A program made the position numbers and the translations under genes. A DNA stretch of 64,000 nucleotides from CAYYMH01 sp964472785 (GTDB taxonomy: Bacteria > Zhuqueibacterota > Zhuqueibacteria > Thermofontimicrobiales > Thermofontimicrobiaceae): the NCBI GenBank assembly GCA_964472785.1, contig CAYYMH010000018.1:17175-81174 (forward strand), given 5' to 3'. The notes beneath the pieces are model-generated. The model was not told where the DNA came from. It did no database searches and saw only the letters and a list, made by a program, of their open reading frames with translations. Below are positions 51,383 to 61,052 of the stretch, piece by piece (the first letter of the stretch is position 1; each line of letters begins with the position of its first letter).

Positions 51383-51480
51383 AGTTTAACAATGGCGCCC
51401 CTAATCACTGTTTGAAAATGAATTATTTAAAATCAGCAAGTTGGGATTCAACAATGCAATTGTTTGAACGAGGTTAGGAT

Positions 51481-54372
51481 GTGATGAAAAAATTATTGAT
51501 GACATTTTCTATAATGATTTTATCAGTTGTGTTTGGGTTTACAAAAGAGACAAATGAACAAGAATGGTGTTTTCTTACCACCGAAGGCATTGGCGCGAAA
51601 CAATTCATCGAAACCAATCCGACCGCTGACGGCAGGGGCGTTGTTATTTTTATTTGCGACAGTGGAATAGACATTGGACTGCCGGGCTTGCAGAAAACCA
51701 CCGAAGATAAGACCAAGATAATTGATGTTCGCGATTTTTCTGGTCAGGGAGATGTTTCGCTTTACGTAGGAAAAATCGCTGATGAAGGAAAAGAAAAATA
51801 CATCGAACATCCGGATGGATTTCGTTTGTATAATTATCATTTACTGAGTAAAAAACCTGTTAATCAGGAATATTATATTGGCTATCTGGATGAAAAGCGA
51901 TTCAAGAATTCAAAAATACAGGATGTTAATAATAATGGCAGAGAGGATGATTTGTTCGGGGTGCTGGTTTTTGAGACCGTCTCCGGGGATTCGATTCATT
52001 GGTACGCTTACGTTGACACAGACGGAGACTGTCATTTAGAAGATGAAAAAGCAATTCGAGACTATCTAATCAATTTCGATTCTTTTCAATTAAGAGGAGG
52101 AAACCCCGATTTTGATCGGCGGTTGATGACATTTGCCATCAATATCTTTCCCTATGAAATGAAAGTCTCTTTTCATTTTGATGACAACGGACACGGAACG
52201 CATGTGGCTGGGATTGCATCCGGATATCAGATAAACAATCAACCAAATTTCAGCGGAATTGCGCCGGGCGCTCACCTCATTAGTCTCAAAATCGGTAATG
52301 GGAAATATGAAGGCGGCGCTACGGTAACCGGCAGTCTTCGAAGGGCATTAAATTTTATCGAGGACTATTGTCAGACTCATGCAATAACAGGTGTCGTAAA
52401 TATAAGTTACGGTATCGGATCTGTCCGCGAAGGTGAAAGCGACGCCGATTATGTCGTAAATAATCTGATCAGCTATAATCCGGAGCTTTTCACTTCCGTC
52501 AGTAATGGTAATCAGGGTCCTGGCATTTCAACGACCGGATCGCCGGCTGCGGCGGATATGGCATTTTCAGTTGGTGCCTATCTTCCCAAAGCTGTTGCTA
52601 ATACATGCTACGGAGCGAAGTTGAACAAAAATATGATTTATTATTTTAGTTCACGCGGTGGTGATTTAAACAAGCCAGATGCCATTGCTCCCGGTTCTGC
52701 CTCATCAACCGTCCCGCGTTTTACGGATGATGATTTTATGCGCGGCACCAGTATGGCTGCGCCACAGGTAGCCGGCGCTGCCGCAATTTTGATCAGCGCA
52801 ATGAACCAACAAAATTTAAAAATAGAAAATAAATCGCTTCTACTTAAAAGAGCTCTCAAATTCAGCGCTGATCCTTTGGAAAATTACACATATCTTGATC
52901 AGGGAAACGGTGTCATCAATGTTCCTAAAGCATTTGAGCTAATAAAAGAATATGCACAAACTTTAGCAAGCCAAGACGCCATCGCTTACCATATCAACAC
53001 AAATTGTCCGACATCTCATCAGGAAATCAGTCAATCTGCCTATTGGCGAACCGCCGGCTATTTTCCCGCCGACGAACAGGAGCAAATTTTTCTTGTGCGA
53101 CCTCGTTTTAATGATAGCACCGATGCAGACGAACGAGCGGGATTTTATCGTGCTTTTCAGCTTAAAACCTCTGATCCATGGCTAAAACCTCTTAAAAAAT
53201 CTGTCGCTATCAAGGGGGAAACTGCGGTAAAAATTCCGGTTGAATATAAAAAAGAGTTGCTCAAAAATCCCGGGCTCTACTCAGGAAAAATTACTGCATT
53301 CCGTAAACGACTGAATACAGGTCTTGATCGAGCAAAGATCGAATTCGAATTGTTGAATACCGTCATCGTTCCGTACAACTTCGATCATCATAATGACTAT
53401 CAGCAAAATTTTGAACGTTGTGAAATACAAGCAGGGGAAATTCAACGGTATTTTATCCTGGTGCCTTCAGGGGCGACCTCTGCAAAAATTACGCTTTCTT
53501 CAATACGGGGAGCATACTGCAATGTGAATGCTTATCTCTACACCCCGGAAGGGAGAAAATATCATCAGACAGACATTGTTAAAAGTAAGGAACAAAATAA
53601 GGAAATTACCATTATTCCAACCCAGCACTTGACGCTTGGTATCTGGGAAATTGACGTTCATGCCTATTTTACAAATGAAAAGGACTCGCATTATAATCTT
53701 TCCGTTCATTTCAACGGATTCAAGATTGATCCGCCGACCATCTCAACTTTCAATTACCAGTTAGGTCAGGAACCTAATGGCAGCTTCACTGTGACCAACC
53801 AATTTAATGTCCCTTTTTACGGATTCGGAAGAGGAAAAATTGAGGGCTATCAAAGACAGAGAACGCATGAAATTCTACAGAATGATAAATTTAATTATAA
53901 CTTCATGGTAGAAAAAGGCGTAAAAAGCGCTGCTTTTCTTTTTGATTTTGAAGATGAAACTTTTTTAAAGATGAGCGATATAACAGTTAATTTATATGAT
54001 TCAAAGGGATTTGCCGTAGCGGAACAATCTCTAATTTCGAATGTCGGAGATGTCACTTTGGAACAAATTAAAGATAATTTTTACACATTAGAGGTCATCA
54101 TCGCTGCTGTTTACCCCCTCGATAATTTTCGCTGGACATTTGAGTTAACAGAAAAATATTTTATCAATGACCTGATTGACGTAAAGATTTTCTCAGAAAA
54201 TGACCGACTATTCTGGTTGTATCCGACAATCAGCAAACAATTGGAATTCACGCTGGATGAAAGTCCGCGCTTTGCTCCGGATGGATTTCAAGTTTTCGGA
54301 TACATCGATTTTATTGACCGCAATTTACTGGAGCAGGAGTTTACTGTTCCAATTTTATTCAGCAGAAAATAA
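51481..54372 (+). CDS. Secreted subtilase resembling tripeptidyl-peptidase II
   Basis: A 963-residue S8 serine peptidase. The frame opens with GTG at 51481 followed by ATG at 51484; either fits the upstream GAGG/TAGGA. The signal peptide is MKKLLMTFSIMILSVVFGF. The catalytic triad is D60 (FICDSGIDIG), H238 (NGHGTHVAGIASG) and S424 (RGTSMAAPQVAGAAAIL), with an oxyanion Asn in SNGNQGPG. The ~175-residue insertion between Asp and His is the hallmark of TPP II, as is the long C-terminal beta-rich part (~500-963). Eukaryotic TPP II is cytosolic and forms giant assemblies; a bacterial exported version probably digests peptides outside the inner membrane. Confidence 0.88.
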   Translation: MMKKLLMTFSIMILSVVFGFTKETNEQEWCFLTTEGIGAKQFIETNPTADGRGVVIFICDSGIDIGLPGLQKTTEDKTKIIDVRDFSGQGDVSLYVGKIADEGKEKYIEHPDGFRLYNYHLLSKKPVNQEYYIGYLDEKRFKNSKIQDVNNNGREDDLFGVLVFETVSGDSIHWYAYVDTDGDCHLEDEKAIRDYLINFDSFQLRGGNPDFDRRLMTFAINIFPYEMKVSFHFDDNGHGTHVAGIASGYQINNQPNFSGIAPGAHLISLKIGNGKYEGGATVTGSLRRALNFIEDYCQTHAITGVVNISYGIGSVREGESDADYVVNNLISYNPELFTSVSNGNQGPGISTTGSPAAADMAFSVGAYLPKAVANTCYGAKLNKNMIYYFSSRGGDLNKPDAIAPGSASSTVPRFTDDDFMRGTSMAAPQVAGAAAILISAMNQQNLKIENKSLLLKRALKFSADPLENYTYLDQGNGVINVPKAFELIKEYAQTLASQDAIAYHINTNCPTSHQEISQSAYWRTAGYFPADEQEQIFLVRPRFNDSTDADERAGFYRAFQLKTSDPWLKPLKKSVAIKGETAVKIPVEYKKELLKNPGLYSGKITAFRKRLNTGLDRAKIEFELLNTVIVPYNFDHHNDYQQNFERCEIQAGEIQRYFILVPSGATSAKITLSSIRGAYCNVNAYLYTPEGRKYHQTDIVKSKEQNKEITIIPTQHLTLGIWEIDVHAYFTNEKDSHYNLSVHFNGFKIDPPTISTFNYQLGQEPNGSFTVTNQFNVPFYGFGRGKIEGYQRQRTHEILQNDKFNYNFMVEKGVKSAAFLFDFEDETFLKMSDITVNLYDSKGFAVAEQSLISNVGDVTLEQIKDNFYTLEVIIAAVYPLDNFRWTFELTEKYFINDLIDVKIFSENDRLFWLYPTISKQLEFTLDESPRFAPDGFQVFGYIDFIDRNLLEQEFTVPILFSRK

Positions 54373-54440
54373 AAATCAGCTATTAACAATATTAACTACC
54401 TTAGCCAATTTTTAATAAAAAGAAGTTTGAAAACAACGAT

Positions 54441-54941
54441 ATGGTAACAATTAAAACACTCGGCATTATGTCTGACAGTCACGATAATATGAAAGCGATT
54501 CGCAGTGCTGTAAACTTTTTTAATGAAAAACAGGTGGATTATGTAATTCATGCTGGTGATCTTATCGCACCATTCACTGCCCGGGAAATTAAGCGATTGG
54601 TCTGCCCTTATGAAATTGTACTCGGGAATAACGATGGCGAAATTCTTGGGCTTTATAAAATATATGATGGTCATGTTCACCAACCGCCGTTCCATATCGA
54701 GTTGAATGGACGTTCTATCCTGGTTTTACACGATCCGATTTTAGTAAAGGATTTGTATCAAAAAACACGATATGATTTAATTATTTACGGTCACGACCAT
54801 GAAGCTTTTATTGATAAATTGGAAGATGGTACTTTGATCGTGAATCCCGGTGAATGTGGTGGCTGGCTTTCGGGGAAATCTACAATTGCCATTTGCAATT
54901 TGGAAACCATCTACGCCGAAATCCATTTTCTAAGCTATTAA
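54441..54941 (+). CDS. YfcE/MJ0936-type phosphodiesterase
   Basis: A 166-residue cytoplasmic metallophosphoesterase. The five metal motifs are all present: IMSDSHDN (D12, H14), HAGD (D40), GNND (N64, D65), VLHDP and YGHDHE, followed by VNPGECGGW. The size fits the small YfcE/MJ0936 group, which hydrolyses phosphodiesters such as bis-pNPP; the natural substrate is unknown. It begins 68 bases after the subtilase stop on the same strand. The Shine-Dalgarno sequence is weak. Confidence 0.92.
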   Translation: MVTIKTLGIMSDSHDNMKAIRSAVNFFNEKQVDYVIHAGDLIAPFTAREIKRLVCPYEIVLGNNDGEILGLYKIYDGHVHQPPFHIELNGRSILVLHDPILVKDLYQKTRYDLIIYGHDHEAFIDKLEDGTLIVNPGECGGWLSGKSTIAICNLETIYAEIHFLSY

Positions 54942-54985
54942 AATTATTAATTATATCTTTTAATTTAGTTTATCGTAAAAACTTG

Positions 54986-55014
54986 TTGCATTTTTATTTT
55001 CAATTTGCTATATT
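54986..55014 (+). promoter_or_regulatory. Promoter of the heptose kinase gene
   Basis: TTGCAT (54986-54991) and TATATT (55009-55014) are 17 nt apart, with the start codon only 22 bases downstream. Confidence 0.6.
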
Positions 55015-55036
55015 AAATAGTACGAAAGATAAGTAA

Positions 55037-56029
55037 ATGGTTACGATATCAGAGAACAGATTAACCGAATATTTTAAAAAATTTCGTTCTAAAAAAATTA
55101 TCGTTATTGGTGATTTAATGTTAGATCACTATCTGGAAGGTACGGTTGAACGCATTTCTCCTGAAGCGCCTGTACCGGTTGTGGAGGTCAAGAAGGAATA
55201 CATGCGCTTGGGTGGTGCAGCCAATGTAGCTTACAATCTGCATTCATTAGGTGCATTACCGATTTTGATTGGAGTTATTGGTGATGATGCCGCAGGTGCT
55301 AACCTGATGAACCTGATGAAAAAATATAACTTCTGCACCGACCATGTGGCTGTTGATAAACAAAGGCCGACAATAACCAAAACCCGCGTTATCGCGAATG
55401 ACCAGCATGTAGTGAGAGCAGATTTTGAGTCAAAGGAAATTGTCAATAATGAAGTTTTGCAGAAAATTGTAGATGCAATCCGAGTCAACATTAAAATTGT
55501 CGATGCTGTCATTATTGAAGATTATGACAAAGGCTTACTCTCCAAAACACTGATCAAAAAGATCGTTCAGATTACGGATAGTCAAAAAAAAATCATAACC
55601 GTCGATCCTAAATTTAATAATTTTTTTCACTACAAATCGGTTACACTTTTTAAACCGAATCGCAAGGAAGCAGAGGCAGCGTTAGGGAAAAAAATTCAGG
55701 GCGATGAAGAATTAAAAGCTGCCTGCAACTCCATATTAAAAAGTCTGCGAGCCAAAATTGTGTTAATTACGCTGGGAGAAAAAGGCATGTGTTGCCTTAA
55801 CTCCGAAGGAGATTTTTTTCATGTTCCAACCAAAGCCCAAAAAGTGCATGATGTCTCCGGAGCGGGCGATACGGTTATAAGCGCTTTGACGCTGGCGCTA
55901 ACCGCTGGCGCGGATTTAAAAGAGGCGGTTACGTTAGCAAATTATGCGGCTGGCGCTGTTTGCGGTGACGTTGGCGTTGTACCGATTACACCGGAAAAAC
56001 TAAGGCGAGCGATAAGAGATTTTGTTTGA
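55037..56029 (+). CDS. rfaE1: D-glycero-beta-D-manno-heptose-7-phosphate kinase
   Basis: A PfkB-family kinase that makes heptose 1,7-bisphosphate for the ADP-heptose of the LPS core. The 330-residue length matches the separate kinase domain (HldE-N); the nucleotidyltransferase half is absent. Signatures are VIGDLMLDHYLEGTVERISPEAPVPVVEV, RLGGAANVAYNLHSLGA, VVRADFE and the anion-hole motif VHDVSGAGDTVISALTLAL with the catalytic Asp. This supports a lipopolysaccharide-bearing outer membrane. The promoter lies just upstream. Confidence 0.93.
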   Translation: MVTISENRLTEYFKKFRSKKIIVIGDLMLDHYLEGTVERISPEAPVPVVEVKKEYMRLGGAANVAYNLHSLGALPILIGVIGDDAAGANLMNLMKKYNFCTDHVAVDKQRPTITKTRVIANDQHVVRADFESKEIVNNEVLQKIVDAIRVNIKIVDAVIIEDYDKGLLSKTLIKKIVQITDSQKKIITVDPKFNNFFHYKSVTLFKPNRKEAEAALGKKIQGDEELKAACNSILKSLRAKIVLITLGEKGMCCLNSEGDFFHVPTKAQKVHDVSGAGDTVISALTLALTAGADLKEAVTLANYAAGAVCGDVGVVPITPEKLRRAIRDFV

Positions 56030-56410
56030 CTTTCGATAAAATTTACAAACCCGGAAGCAAAGTTATTCACACCAACACTGAAATGGCTTATAATTTGAAT
56101 CCATAGTCTGTGATACAGTTAAGAACACGTTCCAAATTTATGATTGATGTATCTTTTGTGAAACTCGATTCGATTTTGATATTTTTTATTAAATTCACCA
56201 TGTTGTAACGATACAAATTACGTTGTCACATTCCGAGTGATATTCTAAGTTTGAGGAACGAGAGTGATTCATTTTATTTAATTCTCTGAAAATAATTTTG
56301 CTCTGAAGCGGTTGATAAAATCATGACGTGATTCCAATCCTGCGGATTTAAGTTAAATTTTCAATTAAGACGTCAAGTTATGAAAATCGTTAAAAAAGAG
56401 TGAAGCCGTT
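56030..56410. other. Intergenic region before the M1-type peptidase
   Basis: A 381-base spacer with no gene, terminator or repeat that I can support. The promoter of the following gene is expected here, but no consensus pair stands out. Confidence 0.5.
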
Positions 56411-59400
56411 TTGAAAATTCATGGTACTAAATTACTTTTCTGTTTGGTTGGCTTAATCGGGGGGGTGTTTGGCAAAGAAACTTGTACAGTACCTTGGCAA
56501 CAATCGGTCGATTATTCCATTGATTGTGAACTAAATCCACAAACGTTCCTGCTTGAAGGTAAAGAGCAGGTTCATTATTTCAACAACTCACCGGACACCC
56601 TCACCGACCTCTATTTTCATTTATATCCCAATGCCTTCAGAAAAGGATCAATCATGGACAAGGAGGCAGCCGCAGCTTCGATTAACTTGATCAAGTCCGA
56701 GTCCCACAAAAGCTTCATGCGTGTCAATATCCATTCTGCACATTTGAACGACTCTTCAGCAAATCAAATAAACGTCACCGTAGCCTATAACAGTGATAGT
56801 ACGCTGATGAAACTCGTTTTGGATAAAAATATTCCACCCGGTGAAAGCATCAAAATTACAATGACATTTTTAACCAAAATACATCACTATAATCCCAGTT
56901 ATGATGTGGGTGGTTACAGAAATAATTTGTTTCAGATAAGCAATTGGTATCCGAAGCTATGCGTTTATGACGAAAACGGCTGGGATGCAGTTCCTTATCA
57001 CTATCTGGGTGAGTTCTATGGTGAATTTGGTACTTATGAAGTCTCCATCAAAGTACCTGATTCCTATATTGTTGCGGCAACCGGAGAAATCATCAGTGGC
57101 GATGCCGGCTGGAATAACAAAATAAAAAAAATTGAAGATCAAAACGTCAATCATGTAACGCTATTATCGCCAATAAATAAAATTACTCAAATGGCGTCAA
57201 CGCGTGAAGTCACTTTTTACGCCGAAAATGTTCACGATTTTGTTTGGCTAACCTCTCCGGATTATCTGTCTGAACATGGTCAATGGAACGGTATAAAATT
57301 ACATATTTTTTATCAAAAATCTTCATACGAAAATTGGCACGAAACAGCCATCAACGCTGCAAAACAAGCGTTAAACTGGTGGGAAGAAACAGTGGGTGAA
57401 TATCCATATCCCCAGCTCACAATTTGTGAGGGTGTTGTGGATGGTGGGATGGAATATCCCATGCTCACCACATTGGGACATTTTGACTTAATTTTGTTAG
57501 CCCATGAAATCGGGCACATGTATTTTTACGGTGCATTAGCAAACAATGAACAGAAAGAGGGATGGCTCGACGAAGGAATTGTCACTTTCCACACAGATTT
57601 GTTTAAGGAGACAACCTACTCACAACTTCAAGACACTTTGATGCCACAGGTGAGTATAACCAAACTGAGAAATCAATTTCTTCCTTTTTCACGATACAAA
57701 GACGTACAACTCAACTCGCTTTATTATTATTTTTACAGCGGTTTTGAAAAACCTTTAGCCACACCATGTTATAAATTAAAAAATCCGTATCTTTATAGCT
57801 ACAATATTTATGTCAAATCTACCAAATTCTTTTCGTTACTGGATTATATTGTCGGAAGGGATACTTACTTTGACATATTAAGAACATTCTATAAACGTCA
57901 CAAATTTCGCCATGTCAATGTAGAGTCTCTCAGAAAAATTGTCAATGAAGTCGCCCAACAGGATTTGAATTTTTTCTTTGATCAGTGGGTGTACCATACG
58001 CCAAAGGTTGATTATAGTTTGTCCGCCCTCAATTCAAAAAAGACCAATCAATCTTACAAAACAGAGATCATTATCGACCGAATTGGGGATGGCATGATTC
58101 CCTTTGAGACTGAAATCAGATGCAGCTCGGGAGAAAAAATAGTTAAAAAATTGGATGGCAAAAAACAGCAACATTCATTTTCTGTTCTGACGGAATCTAA
58201 AGTAAAAGATGTGATCATCGACCCAAGAGATATCATATTGGATCAGAACAGGCTAAATAACAGCAAACTCAAAGTCAAACCGTTTCTTTATCCTGATTTT
58301 CCCACCATGTACTATCTGCCACGTGATCATTACTCGCTTTTTCTGTGGCCACAAAGCTGGTACAATGACATTGACGGCTTGAAGTTAGGACTAAAAATAT
58401 TAGGAAGTTATTTAAACAGATATTATATATTTCGAAACGATGTATGGTACAATTTTAAAAGCGAAAATTTTGATTTTAAAATCGGTTATTCCATGCCCCT
58501 GGAAAAAATTAGCAGAAATTTATGGCAACATTTACAAGTCATCAATGTGGAAGGACGGCGATTGATAAATGCAAACTTCAATTATAATGTCATTTCCTCT
58601 TTTGCCCAACAACCGACTCACAATTTCAGGATAGGGGTGATCAGTGCGAAGGTCACTGACAATCGATATATTTATCGCAAAGTAACTGTGAATGATGATA
58701 CAAAAAAAATATCTGAGTGGGAACAGGGTGAGCTGAACAAATTTTATTTTCAATACACGTTAAATCGCGACAAAAACTCATTCCCCCTTAAGCTCGAGTT
58801 TCAGCTTCACTCCGCAAATAAAAAATTCAAAAGCAAATTTGAATACACGCGTCTCTCGTTGGAACTGAATAAATCAGTAATGTGCATGTGGCAAAATTTA
58901 TGTCTTGAGATCAGAAGCTTTGGAGGTATGTTCCTACCGGAAAGTAATGCTGCACCTGTTCAGGATCGGTTCTGGGTTGCGGAAGCCGATCCAATAGAAC
59001 GCTACAAACACGTTTATCTGCGCTCACCCGGGGCATTGCCTGTTTGGTTTAAAAATCATTTTCCTGGTGATGGGAACTTGAGAGGTTATCTTTACAAACT
59101 CGATGATGATACCAATCCGCTAACTGCCCAGCGGATTCTTTCCGCCAATTTGGATATCTTCCAGCAAAATATCCATAAAATAATTCCCAAAATTAGAAAG
59201 CTGAAAAATATTGGTATTGACTTTTACATTTTCTTTGATGGCGGCTGGATTTATTCCATGAACAAAGAAACAAACACCCTGTTTGATGCGGGTATGGGAT
59301 TTCAATTCAAAAAGAGAATTATTGGTAAACTGAGAACGCTCAAGGTAGGGTTTCCGCTTTGGCTGAGTCAGCCTGATTTTAATAAATCAAACCAATCCGA

Positions 59401-59440
59401 ATCCAACTGGAAGTTCCGTTGGTTTATTAGTCTTCAATAA
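56411..59440 (+). CDS. M1-type metallopeptidase fused to a long C-terminal beta-rich domain
   Basis: A 1009-residue exported protein that seems to start at TTG (56411); there is no in-frame ATG nearby and the Shine-Dalgarno sequence is weak. The signal peptide is KLLFCLVGLIGGVFG. The M1 N-terminal domain spans ~25-260. The catalytic domain has the GAMEN-like GGMEYPML and the zinc site H365-E-I-G-H369 with E388 (WLDEGIV). From ~600 to the end the sequence is rich in alternating Tyr, Phe and charged residues (YNFKSENFDFKIGYSMPL, LEFQLHSANKKFKSKFEYTRLSLEL) and looks like an outer-membrane beta-barrel or long beta domain. It probably acts as a surface or periplasmic aminopeptidase. Confidence 0.85.
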   Translation: MKIHGTKLLFCLVGLIGGVFGKETCTVPWQQSVDYSIDCELNPQTFLLEGKEQVHYFNNSPDTLTDLYFHLYPNAFRKGSIMDKEAAAASINLIKSESHKSFMRVNIHSAHLNDSSANQINVTVAYNSDSTLMKLVLDKNIPPGESIKITMTFLTKIHHYNPSYDVGGYRNNLFQISNWYPKLCVYDENGWDAVPYHYLGEFYGEFGTYEVSIKVPDSYIVAATGEIISGDAGWNNKIKKIEDQNVNHVTLLSPINKITQMASTREVTFYAENVHDFVWLTSPDYLSEHGQWNGIKLHIFYQKSSYENWHETAINAAKQALNWWEETVGEYPYPQLTICEGVVDGGMEYPMLTTLGHFDLILLAHEIGHMYFYGALANNEQKEGWLDEGIVTFHTDLFKETTYSQLQDTLMPQVSITKLRNQFLPFSRYKDVQLNSLYYYFYSGFEKPLATPCYKLKNPYLYSYNIYVKSTKFFSLLDYIVGRDTYFDILRTFYKRHKFRHVNVESLRKIVNEVAQQDLNFFFDQWVYHTPKVDYSLSALNSKKTNQSYKTEIIIDRIGDGMIPFETEIRCSSGEKIVKKLDGKKQQHSFSVLTESKVKDVIIDPRDIILDQNRLNNSKLKVKPFLYPDFPTMYYLPRDHYSLFLWPQSWYNDIDGLKLGLKILGSYLNRYYIFRNDVWYNFKSENFDFKIGYSMPLEKISRNLWQHLQVINVEGRRLINANFNYNVISSFAQQPTHNFRIGVISAKVTDNRYIYRKVTVNDDTKKISEWEQGELNKFYFQYTLNRDKNSFPLKLEFQLHSANKKFKSKFEYTRLSLELNKSVMCMWQNLCLEIRSFGGMFLPESNAAPVQDRFWVAEADPIERYKHVYLRSPGALPVWFKNHFPGDGNLRGYLYKLDDDTNPLTAQRILSANLDIFQQNIHKIIPKIRKLKNIGIDFYIFFDGGWIYSMNKETNTLFDAGMGFQFKKRIIGKLRTLKVGFPLWLSQPDFNKSNQSESNWKFRWFISLQ

Positions 59441-59528
59441 TCCGGTCTCGCTTTGAACAGATATGATAAATATAAAATGCGCGATAACGCCCAAATTATT
59501 ATGTTCAGAAAAATTTTTGTTGGTAGGT

Positions 59529-60110
59529 TTACCTTGGATAGAGCTTATGTTTCAATTGTTTTTTTAGCATTTCCCGCGCCCGGAAGATCCTCGCTTTAAC
59601 CGTACCTAAAGGAATATTCATAATCTGACTGATCTCTTCGTAAGACTTATCTTCCTTATGACGAAGCACAATCGGTGTTCGGTATTTTGGCGGGAGACAT
59701 TCGATGGCATCATCGATGATTTTATCTTTTTCTTTTGACAGCAAGGATTTATCAGGCCTGTACGTCCCATCAGAAAATTCTCTTTTAATATCACCATTTT
59801 TCATGGTGATCGGTTTATCGATGGACAAGGTCTTCAATTTCTTTTTACGGAAATGATCGATACAATTGTTGATCGCGATTCGATAAAGCCAGGTTGAAAA
59901 CGCATAATCATCATTAAATGATGCCAATGAGGAAAATGCCTTGATAAAAGCTTCCTGCACCAGGTCTTCTGTCTCGATCTTATTCCGCACCATCCGGTAA
60001 AGCAAATTATAAAGCGGAGCGCGATATTTCTTTAAAATTTCTGCATAAGCCTGTTGCTCACCATCCAGTGCCCGTTTAATTAATTCGATGTCAGGTTTTA
60101 CTTCCGGCAT
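59529..60110 (-). CDS. ECF-type RNA polymerase sigma factor (RpoE-like)
   Basis: A 193-residue sigma factor with regions 2 and 4 only. Region 2 (LYRMVRNKIETEDLVQEAFIKAFSSL, FSTWLYRIAINNCIDHFRKKK) and region 4 (LPPKYRTPIVLRHKEDKSYEEISQIMNIPLGTVKARIFRAREML) match the RpoE-like group found throughout FCB bacteria. Unlike the sigma factor at 10667, there is no anti-sigma gene downstream on the same strand. It is convergent with the M1-type peptidase gene and divergent from the VanZ-like gene. The signal is unknown. Confidence 0.95.
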   Translation of the reverse strand: MPEVKPDIELIKRALDGEQQAYAEILKKYRAPLYNLLYRMVRNKIETEDLVQEAFIKAFSSLASFNDDYAFSTWLYRIAINNCIDHFRKKKLKTLSIDKPITMKNGDIKREFSDGTYRPDKSLLSKEKDKIIDDAIECLPPKYRTPIVLRHKEDKSYEEISQIMNIPLGTVKARIFRAREMLKKQLKHKLYPR

Positions 60111-60271
60111 TATCTTTACAAAATCATCTCGTTCACAATTTTTATTTAAATTTTAAGTTACGCCAATTTTTTTAAACAATCAAGGAGAAAATAGTTGAAT
60201 ATGAAAAAAAATAATCTTATTTTATAGGTTCAGATTAAATAAATAACAGATTTGAAAATTTTAATATAGAA

Positions 60272-60673
60272 TTGCTTGTGACTGGTTCTAAAGTGAAAAA
60301 ATTTTTCTGGTATCAATTTCCGCTGATATTATGGTTATGTGCTATTTTCATTCAATCATCAATTCCGAGCTTATCCGCGCCGGATTTTGGGTTTGAATTG
60401 CAGGATAAAGTTGCCCATGCAATTGAGTATGCCATTTTAGCCGTATTATTGATGCGCTCCTTATCGCACTTTGAAAATAAATATGTTCGGGAAAAAGCTG
60501 CATTATTAACTTTTCTCATCGGGAGCTTTTATGCTGTGTTTGATGAAGTGCACCAATTTTTTGTGCCAGGGCGACATGCTGATGCTTTTGACGTAATGGC
60601 GGATATTATCGGAGTAGGTTTAGTGGTGATATTTTATTCCATTCACCAAAAAAGTAAATTTAAATTCGAATAA
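60272..60673 (+). CDS. VanZ-family membrane protein
   Basis: A 133-residue inner-membrane protein with four helices. Family signatures are KVAHAIEYAILAVLLMRSL and AVFDEVHQFFVPGRHADAFDVMADIIG, with conserved His, Asp and Glu residues facing the membrane. VanZ proteins modify envelope sensitivity to glycopeptides; their biochemical role is unclear. The start is uncertain: TTG at 60272, GTG at 60278 and GTG at 60293 are in frame and none has a good Shine-Dalgarno sequence. The promoter is probably in the 161-base divergent spacer. Confidence 0.85.
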   Translation: MLVTGSKVKKFFWYQFPLILWLCAIFIQSSIPSLSAPDFGFELQDKVAHAIEYAILAVLLMRSLSHFENKYVREKAALLTFLIGSFYAVFDEVHQFFVPGRHADAFDVMADIIGVGLVVIFYSIHQKSKFKFE

Positions 60674-60702
60674 TAATTTGGTTTAAAAGTGTTAGCCTGA
60701 AA

Positions 60703-60954
60703 TTATCGGTTTCTTTTCAGAGGTTCATGAGGAATTTGTTGGCAATATTGACTGTGATGAGTTTCCAATTTCGCGCGAATTGTGGATTCTTTGGTCAAGG
60801 AAATAGATTTCAAAATACTGAACAACAAAATTAGAACAAATACGATGAGCACGGACAAGGGAGTAAATACCTTATAAAAGAAACCAGGCATCCGAAATGG
60901 GGGACGCCAGAAGATAATGATTATTGCAAGCAGAATAATGATTAAACTTGACAT
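60703..60954 (-). CDS. Small two-helix membrane protein of unknown function
   Basis: An 83-residue protein. Two hydrophobic segments (LIIILLAIIIIFW and FTPLSVLIVFVLILLFSIL) are joined by a short Pro/Phe-rich loop, and the C-terminus is basic and hydrophilic. GGGA lies about ten bases before the ATG. I do not recognise it. It is convergent with the VanZ-like gene and has no partner on its strand. Confidence 0.5.
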   Translation of the reverse strand: MSSLIIILLAIIIIFWRPPFRMPGFFYKVFTPLSVLIVFVLILLFSILKSISLTKESTIRAKLETHHSQYCQQIPHEPLKRNR

Positions 60955-61052
60955 TTTTCATATTCCCTGTTTTGGTTTAGTTTGTTGCATCATTTATTAA
61001 GACACTCAGATTATGTAAAAGGTTGCCATTATCTAAAAAATTTGGAGAAAAT

